DNA of 64,000 nt, taken from NCBI GenBank assembly GCA_030562195.1, contig JAUJPP010000003.1, forward strand, positions 45,948,602-46,012,601, given 5' to 3'. Positions 57,883 through 64,000 of the stretch are shown piece by piece; position 1 is the first letter of the stretch; each line of letters opens with the position of its first letter. Origin of the DNA: Nipponacmea schrenckii. Taxonomy: Eukaryota > Mollusca > Gastropoda > Lottiidae. The notes under the pieces are model-generated. The model had not been told where the DNA came from. It worked only from the letters and a program-made list of their open reading frames with translations, and searched no databases. Made by a program: the position numbers and the translations under genes.

Positions 57883-59494
57883 TACATTTTATACATATAT
57901 TTTTGTTATCTTTGCAATTTTATTTTACTTTTTTTTAATTATAAACTTGATGACAATATTGATTAAATTATGTCAAAGATGGACCCTAATGAGATTTGTT
58001 TTTTTTTTCCAACAAAACTCTTCAGTTATATGTCTCAATATATTTCAAATTTGGCATAAGACACAAACTGAAATTTGTAAAATTCAAATATGAGGACAAG
58101 AAATATACTTTGGCAAGGTGTGGAAAACACCTACATGGTTTGTAGTATTAGATAAAGAAACGGTGTGTTAGCAAACAATAGTATTCAACTCATGTTGACC
58201 AGCAGTCAATTAAGAATTAAACGTTGGTCTCACTAGCATTATTGGTGTGTAAACGTAGTTGATCACGTGACAAACGGAATAAATGACGAAGTGGCGTGAT
58301 CAACTACGTTTACACACCAATATTGCTAGTGAGACCAAAGTTTAATTCTTATATTTACATTCAGGTACTTTTATTAATGCAATTTTCACTTTTTTATGAT
58401 CGGTTCCCTTGAATTTGCCACAAATCTTAGATTGTGTCATTATGTGGTGCCTTGACGACGTCAATCATGTCATAGTATCACATGACAAACTACAGTTATT
58501 GGAAAATGAACGCCAGTTTGCGTAACTAGTTCACTGAAGGGAGTGATAGTAGAAATGTAAATATTAGTCTATGACAATGACACACATTTAAATGATGCAC
58601 ATCCATTTATTTTCATCTATTTTATTTACAATAACCATAATAGTACAAAATAAATAACGTATATAACAAGTTAGTGGAGTTTTGCTTGAAATGCAAAAAA
58701 AGGTTAAATTGAACATTTTTGTCTTTTCAAAATCATTTTTTTAATCATTATATTGTTATTAAAGTTTATTTGAAACTTGTGCTTTTATATAGTTCATGTA
58801 CATTTACTTTTAGTTCTAATTTCTTTGTAAATAAAACATGATTATCACAATAATTCAGATTTTGTTCAATTAACAATCTTTAAACGCAATGTGAATGTTT
58901 GAGGTGCTATAAATGCAGATTTATACCTCTTGAGAATATTGTCACAATCTCAATGCTACTTCTTTAGGTAAACAATTTTCTACAGCCTTTTCCTTGGACC
59001 TTTCTCTTCAAAAGTGGTTAATTTGAAGTTTTCTATAGTTTATTTTACAATATTTTTCTATTGTTGAAATAAATACTGATAAATGTTGAAACTGACAATT
59101 TGCTCTAAATGTGAAATATATTAACACGTTAAACTAATATTGCTATATTTCAATAGTTGGAAAGTTGTAACAAGTCTTCACTTTTGAAAGTTGTTTGCAC
59201 TATTTTCATGAAATGTATTGAATGCAGCTTTTTTAAAGGTAATGATATACATATTTTTGTTTTAATTTATATTTTTGTTTTAATACATATTTTTGTTTTA
59301 ATTTATATTTTTAATAAACTCTGATGATTTGGTCGGTCAAATTAACTCATTTAGTTCCATACATGACATCTAGATATTCCCATTAGTCCATATCAGCACG
59401 TCCATCTTCTCACTTGTTGAATATAAATTCCATCAAATACAGGTTATGTAACTTAGCTGGCAGTAAATATGGGACTCCTCTTACTGATGGAGAT
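57883..59494. other. Region between the converging NTAN1 and RRN3 genes
   Basis: It holds the 3' UTRs of both genes and the palindrome at 58211-58351. AATAAA-like sequences occur several times (58278, 59310), but none can be assigned with confidence. No further gene is seen. Confidence 0.45.
58211..58351. repeat. 141-bp near-perfect palindrome (MITE) with TA borders
   Basis: The left arm TAAGAATTAAACGTTGGTCT... (58211-58267) and right arm (58294-58351, ...AGTTTAATTCTTA) are inverse with few mismatches. They include GTAAACGTAGTTGATCACG and its complement. The loop is only about 25 bp. TA at both borders fits a Tc1/mariner-type target duplication. It lies about 330 bp after the NTAN1 stop. Confidence 0.75.
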
Positions 59495-62400
59495 TTAGTA
59501 GTGTTTAAATCCTGGTGAAGTAGCATACATCATTAGATCATCAGTAATATTTTTATCTAAATTAGTTGATGTTGTCACTATATCAGTGTCTGGTAAGAAA
59601 TCATCTTCATCCTGTTAATACAACAGAGCAAGTTGAACCAATATTTTATCAATTATTAACATGTTTGGTCACATGGTCAATTTTATTTAAAAAAAGATAG
59701 CTTGCCAGGCTAGGTAGCATATGCCCACACATCAGCATTGTTAAATCATTTTTTTCTTTGATTAATAGCATTTATAGCCATCAATTTCGAACTTGACTGC
59801 TGTCTTATCAATTTAAATGCTCACACCAAGCTTCATCAAAATCCATTGAAAATTTTAGATTTTATCGTGTCTACAACAAATATAGAGGCAGAGGCAATAA
59901 GTCAGAAACCGTTCATTGAAAAATCATCAAAATTGAACTTGACCGTCGTCTCAACAATTTTAAGTCACATCAAGTTTTTTTAAAATCCATAGAAAATTTT
60001 AGCTTCTATTGTGTCTACAACAAATGTTGATGGACCAACAGACAGGGTCACAACAATATACTTCCACATATTCATGTGTAAATTCCAAATAAAAATGAGA
60101 GTTGGAAAAAAAAAATATCATGAAGATGATTATATATTCATGTGGGCATATAAAAACAACTTGTCAGGTTGGCTTATACTTCAAGTGATATTTAAACAAG
60201 TGCTTGCTTAGCAAGATATGCCCACTTCCCTCATAAATTTTCAGTATATTCAGTGCAGTTGTGTCAAATTGTCCAAAATATTTTAACCTAATTTACGTGG
60301 ATCATTGAAATCAGGTGAAAATTGTAGACTCTTTTTGTTGAAAACTCTTAAATATAAATGATCACACTAAATTTCATTCAAGTCAGAGGCAATCTGTAGT
60401 CTCTATTGGGTTCAAAAGGCATTTGTGGACAAACCGAAGGACAGGGGAAATGACAATATTATTATGTGGATAAATAAAAGGTATATCCCAGAATTCGTCA
60501 CACACATTAAATGTTTTTGAATAAATTGATTCGAATTGGTGGATACCATTTTTCAGTGGAGAATTTTTATGTTATGTTGGCAATATGTCCCAAATAAAGA
60601 GTTTGTGATAACTGAGCAAGTTAAATCAAGTATGTTTGAAGCCATATTGAATGAGGCTCTGTGACGAAGAAATGCAGAAAACAATTTCTATTAAAAGATC
60701 CTCATTGAATTTTCTTTTTTGATAAAATACTTCACTTACCCCCGAATCTTGAGTATCTTCAGAAACTTCACCTTGGTAAACTCTATAGATAGGATTGATC
60801 AGTTTACCACATCTACAATATCAACATATATATTGTTAACAATCAAAACTTGATCCTTTATTTATAAAATTCTTATATATATAAGATATACACAATATTT
60901 TGTGGGCATATAAAGAGTAATTGAATCTTCCTTATTTCAGTTTTCAAGCCTTTGTTTAAAGATCAATTAAATTTACAATCTTTTGCAAATTTTTTTTTAA
61001 AAATCCAAAAATATATATAGACTTTAAAGCTTGAAATCCCACCTTGGTAATAAGAAAGGATCGAAAGGGAAAAACGATGCTAATTTTAGCATGAAGTTAG
61101 TCTCTGCCAATCCAGTCTGACTGTTTACTACTGGAATCATACATCTATTATTTCTCTCTATAATTGTATCACAGAATGCCAACTGATGTCGTCTGAAGGA
61201 AAGAAACATATTTTTTAATTGTGAATACTTTGTCATCATACAGTTTCAATTTAATTTATTTACTTAAGTGTATTGTATGTATTTTAAATATGTCAGGTAG
61301 ATAATTGTAGGGATAAACAGCTACTACTGTGAAATGAAAATAAAATTTCTCTCTCTACCATTGCACACAATATTGAACAACTCTTCATTCAATATGTCTG
61401 CATTCTACCAGACTAAACATAAATAAAAAACATATTTACCTTGTATAAGAAGAGAAAGTACTGACAACTATTGGTAAACAATGTCGTAAAGGATTCAAAC
61501 GACATGTCACAATACGCTGAAAATTCAATGCTTCTGCCCATTTATAACCCTTTTTAGATTGAAGTAATTCTGCATTTCTAAAGCAGAAGACATAAAACAC
61601 AGCCTGACTAACAGCATAGAATGTTCCATGTAAAATATGATCGGGATGCTTATCTTCTGACAAGTTGTCAAGGTAACAATGTAACCAGGCAACCATTAAA
61701 TCTAAACAGCTTATCACAGTGCTGAAATGATATAACAACAAAATGTTATATATATATATATATATGTGATGTTCAAGCAGAATTTTACTTGTAAAATAAA
61801 TCATAAATAAATACATCAATAAAGCAAGTATTTGAATTTTGAATGAAAGCTGAACCGAGAACACATAATCTTTGGTCTTAAGTTATAAAAAATTCCATGA
61901 TTAGCCTATAAAGACTGGCCAAGAGAAAAGTACTCATTGAATTATATAGACAGAAATAAATATTAATGACTTACACTATAGGAATATATAGAGCTCTAGA
62001 TAATAAACTAGACATATAACTAACAGCTGTTTGTCTGAATATTATCGGTGAATTAGGATTCTGTACAATCTTCCATAAATAATCCAACATACCATCAGTC
62101 AATATCTACAAATAATATAAATTTTCTATACCAAGTCAAAATTATGTAATATTTAATGTCAATACAATTTTCCAACTACTCTTAAGCTACTATCAAGAGA
62201 AAAGCCAGTGATAAAATGTCTGAGAAAAGATTCTTGTCCAAGAAGAGTTGACAAATGTATCAATCCTGGCTATAGTAATATTAGGCCGTGCAAAGTAAAT
62301 TGTCTGTTTTACAGGCCTTTTTTTTAAAAAAATGGGGCGAGAGGGCGAATTTATTATTTATTATTTATAAGCGCTTTTTTAAATTTGGCACCAGAAGAAA

Positions 62401-63960
62401 TCGGAGCGAGCGAAGCTATTTATTATTTATTTCCACAAATTTAAAAAATAGATTTAAATCAACATTCAGATGCATCTATCAGATGTTTTTAGAGTTTGAA
62501 TGATAATAATTGATAGAAATAACAGAACCTTTTTTACCGTTCAACTTCACATAAAGGTATTCCATTCCAGCATATTTATTACCTCTGACAATGATGCACT
62601 TAAAGTTAGGGTGCATCAGGGCTGATAATATTATGTCAAGACAATGTTATTCTACTACAGTATTAATCCATTTCTATCCATCTTTAAACTGTATTTTAAA
62701 ATGCCATTGTATGGTAATAATTATTATTATTGGAAATTTTGGAACAAATTGTCATACATCACATCACATGACAAGAACAAAACAATCTGATTAGATCGAA
62801 CTTCTATTTTAATAATTTTTATCTAGCCCTAGGCCTATGTTACAAATGCCGATTTGTCGACAACTCGTACTAGCGGAGTACTTCCGGTTTTAACTTGAGA
62901 AAAGCGGAATGTGTTGAATGATACCAATAATGAGAAAATCGATCGTATTCGAACGTATAAAATTCGTATTTTCTTGTAATCGTTCCCATTTTTCCATAAA
63001 TATTAACTTTTTCAAATCAATAGCAGAAAAAACCCCGGTGCATTCTTGTACTTGTTATTGTAACGGGTCTCGATTTGTTCCACCATTATTATCCAGAAAC
63101 GAAAATGTCGAAATTATCAAGATTAAGATTAATTGAATGTTTGGATTGTCCTCACGAAAGTGTGAATAATTTTCATAATCGTGCTTCCTTCAGCAAATAA
63201 TTGTATTTCCGAACATTAAATTGTATCAGAATCAATTTTAGTTTTAAGTTCTAGAAGAAAATCTTTTTATCGGTGATGAAAAACGCATTCTAAGCCACTT
63301 CCGGTTATTCGTTAAACGTCAAGGGAGATAATTATGTTAAAAAATATTTTAGGGAACGGGGAAATAACTCTATTTTACACACAATTTTGGAGACGCGCGC
63401 GCATTATTTATTAATTATTCCAAAATGTCAATAAATAGTTTTGGAGCGCGGGGTATTTTACCCGAGCGCGCGGGGCCTGTAAAACAGACAATTTACTTTG
63501 TACGGCCTTACAAACATATATGGTATACTTACAGGTTTAAAGCTAACCAAGTAAAACATTATAAACTGGATATGACTACATTCATATGTTGGTAGAATAA
63601 CTTTCTCAAAAATATTCATCATTTCCCAATATAACTTTTTAGATGATTCTAAATCAATTATATCTGAAATCACAGAGCAGTTGAAAAAGTGACCAAATCT
63701 TGAATAAAAACTGATGCAATATGCATTTGTTGGTAACAAACAGCCATCCCATCTATTACTGGTAGTTTTGGGAGATTTTGTTTAATTGTAGAATTTCCAG
63801 TAAATTCTATGTATCTGTACTTACCATTAGGGTGTAGTGTATTGTAAATATATTTTAACAGCATTTCCATTAATATATCTAAGCAATTTGCTTCTTTATG
63901 TTTTATTTCTTTTTCTTTAACAAACTCACTAATTTCTACTTCTTTTACAGAATCCTCTTC
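59495..63960 (-). CDS. RRN3: RNA polymerase I initiation factor RRN3 (TIF-IA), C-terminal part
   Basis: Seven exons lie within the window: 63960-63825, 63663-63533, 62105-61975, 61721-61440, 61192-61043, 60812-60740 and 59611-59495. They give 339 in-phase residues to a TAA stop; the N-terminal half lies beyond the right edge. RRN3 bridges Pol I to the promoter-bound factor at rDNA. Recognisable parts are MNIFEKVILPTYECSHIQFI, SCLDLMVAWLHCYLDN, HGTFYAVSQAVFYVFCFRN, RIVTCRLNPLRHCLPIVV, the highly conserved DTIIERNNRCMIPVV and SFFPFDPFLLPR, followed by an acidic tail. One intron carries a Harbinger-type MITE and another an array of the ~160-bp repeat. Confidence 0.95.
59690..60240. repeat. ~160-bp repeat element in an RRN3 intron
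   Basis: It begins AAGATAGCTTGCCAGGCTAG, carries units with CACCAAGCTTCATCAAAATC and CCGTTCATTGAAAAATC, and a GACCAACAGACAGGGTCA tail. It ends TTGCTTAGCAAGATATGCCC. The start GCTTGCCAGGC and end TTAGCAAGATA are partly inverse. Confidence 0.65.
62281..63510. mobile_element. Harbinger-type MITE in an RRN3 intron
   Basis: The left end GGCCGTGCAAAGTAAATTGT... (62284-62317) and the right end (63474-63507) are inverse over 34 bp with one mismatch. TTA at 62281-62283 and 63508-63510 is the 3-bp TTA duplication characteristic of PIF/Harbinger. The internal 1.2 kb has short frames only. Confidence 0.85.
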
Positions 63961-64000
63961 CTATTTATTATAATTTATAATCATAAGTAATTATTGGATA

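Overview
The window is AT-rich eukaryotic nuclear DNA. Its protein genes are split by GT-AG introns, it has polyadenylation signals but no operons, and it carries a dense animal-type transposon load (Ty3/gypsy, Penelope, non-LTR, piggyBac-, Harbinger- and hAT-like). The genes are metazoan (NDC80, RPSA, RPS15A, NTAN1, RRN3, an SLC16-type transporter). The dispersed repeats, including roughly 160-bp units that end in a GACGGACGGACAG-like tail, suggest a lophotrochozoan and most likely a mollusc. That taxonomic call is inference.

Positions 1-29 kb are mostly repeats. They hold a Harbinger-like element with a Myb/SANT-like relic, a hAT transposase C-terminus relic, a GCGAGAAC-type simple repeat, interlaced inverted repeats and a ~195-bp satellite. 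Next comes one Ty3/gypsy element (5697-9815) inserted into an older one (5340-12692), with a clean 5-bp target duplication. A Penelope-like element with inverted terminal copies and hammerhead-like motifs (14034-18400) sits inside a TTAA-flanked MITE. A four-exon MCT-like transporter (19862-22743, minus) is the first host gene. It is followed by a second MITE and a 5'-truncated RNase H-bearing LINE.

Positions 29-64 kb are gene-rich. RPS15A (plus) has two similar C/D snoRNAs in its introns. NDC80 (minus, 15 coding exons) lies head-to-head with a small conserved helix-hairpin-helix protein gene (plus). RPSA (minus) lies head-to-head with NTAN1 (plus). NTAN1 converges on RRN3 (minus, 5' end beyond the window). 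NTAN1 and RRN3 are also neighbours in human. The RPS15A, NDC80/HhH and RPSA/NTAN1 promoter regions each contain an ETS-like ACTTCCG/CGGAAGT site.

The host genes serve protein synthesis (RPS15A, RPSA, RRN3 for Pol I transcription), chromosome segregation (NDC80), the N-degron pathway (NTAN1) and solute transport. Introns hold several MITEs and LINE pieces. Coding exons were joined by hand from splice consensus and reading phase; each host gene's total coding length is a multiple of three, and RRN3 does so for the part inside the window.
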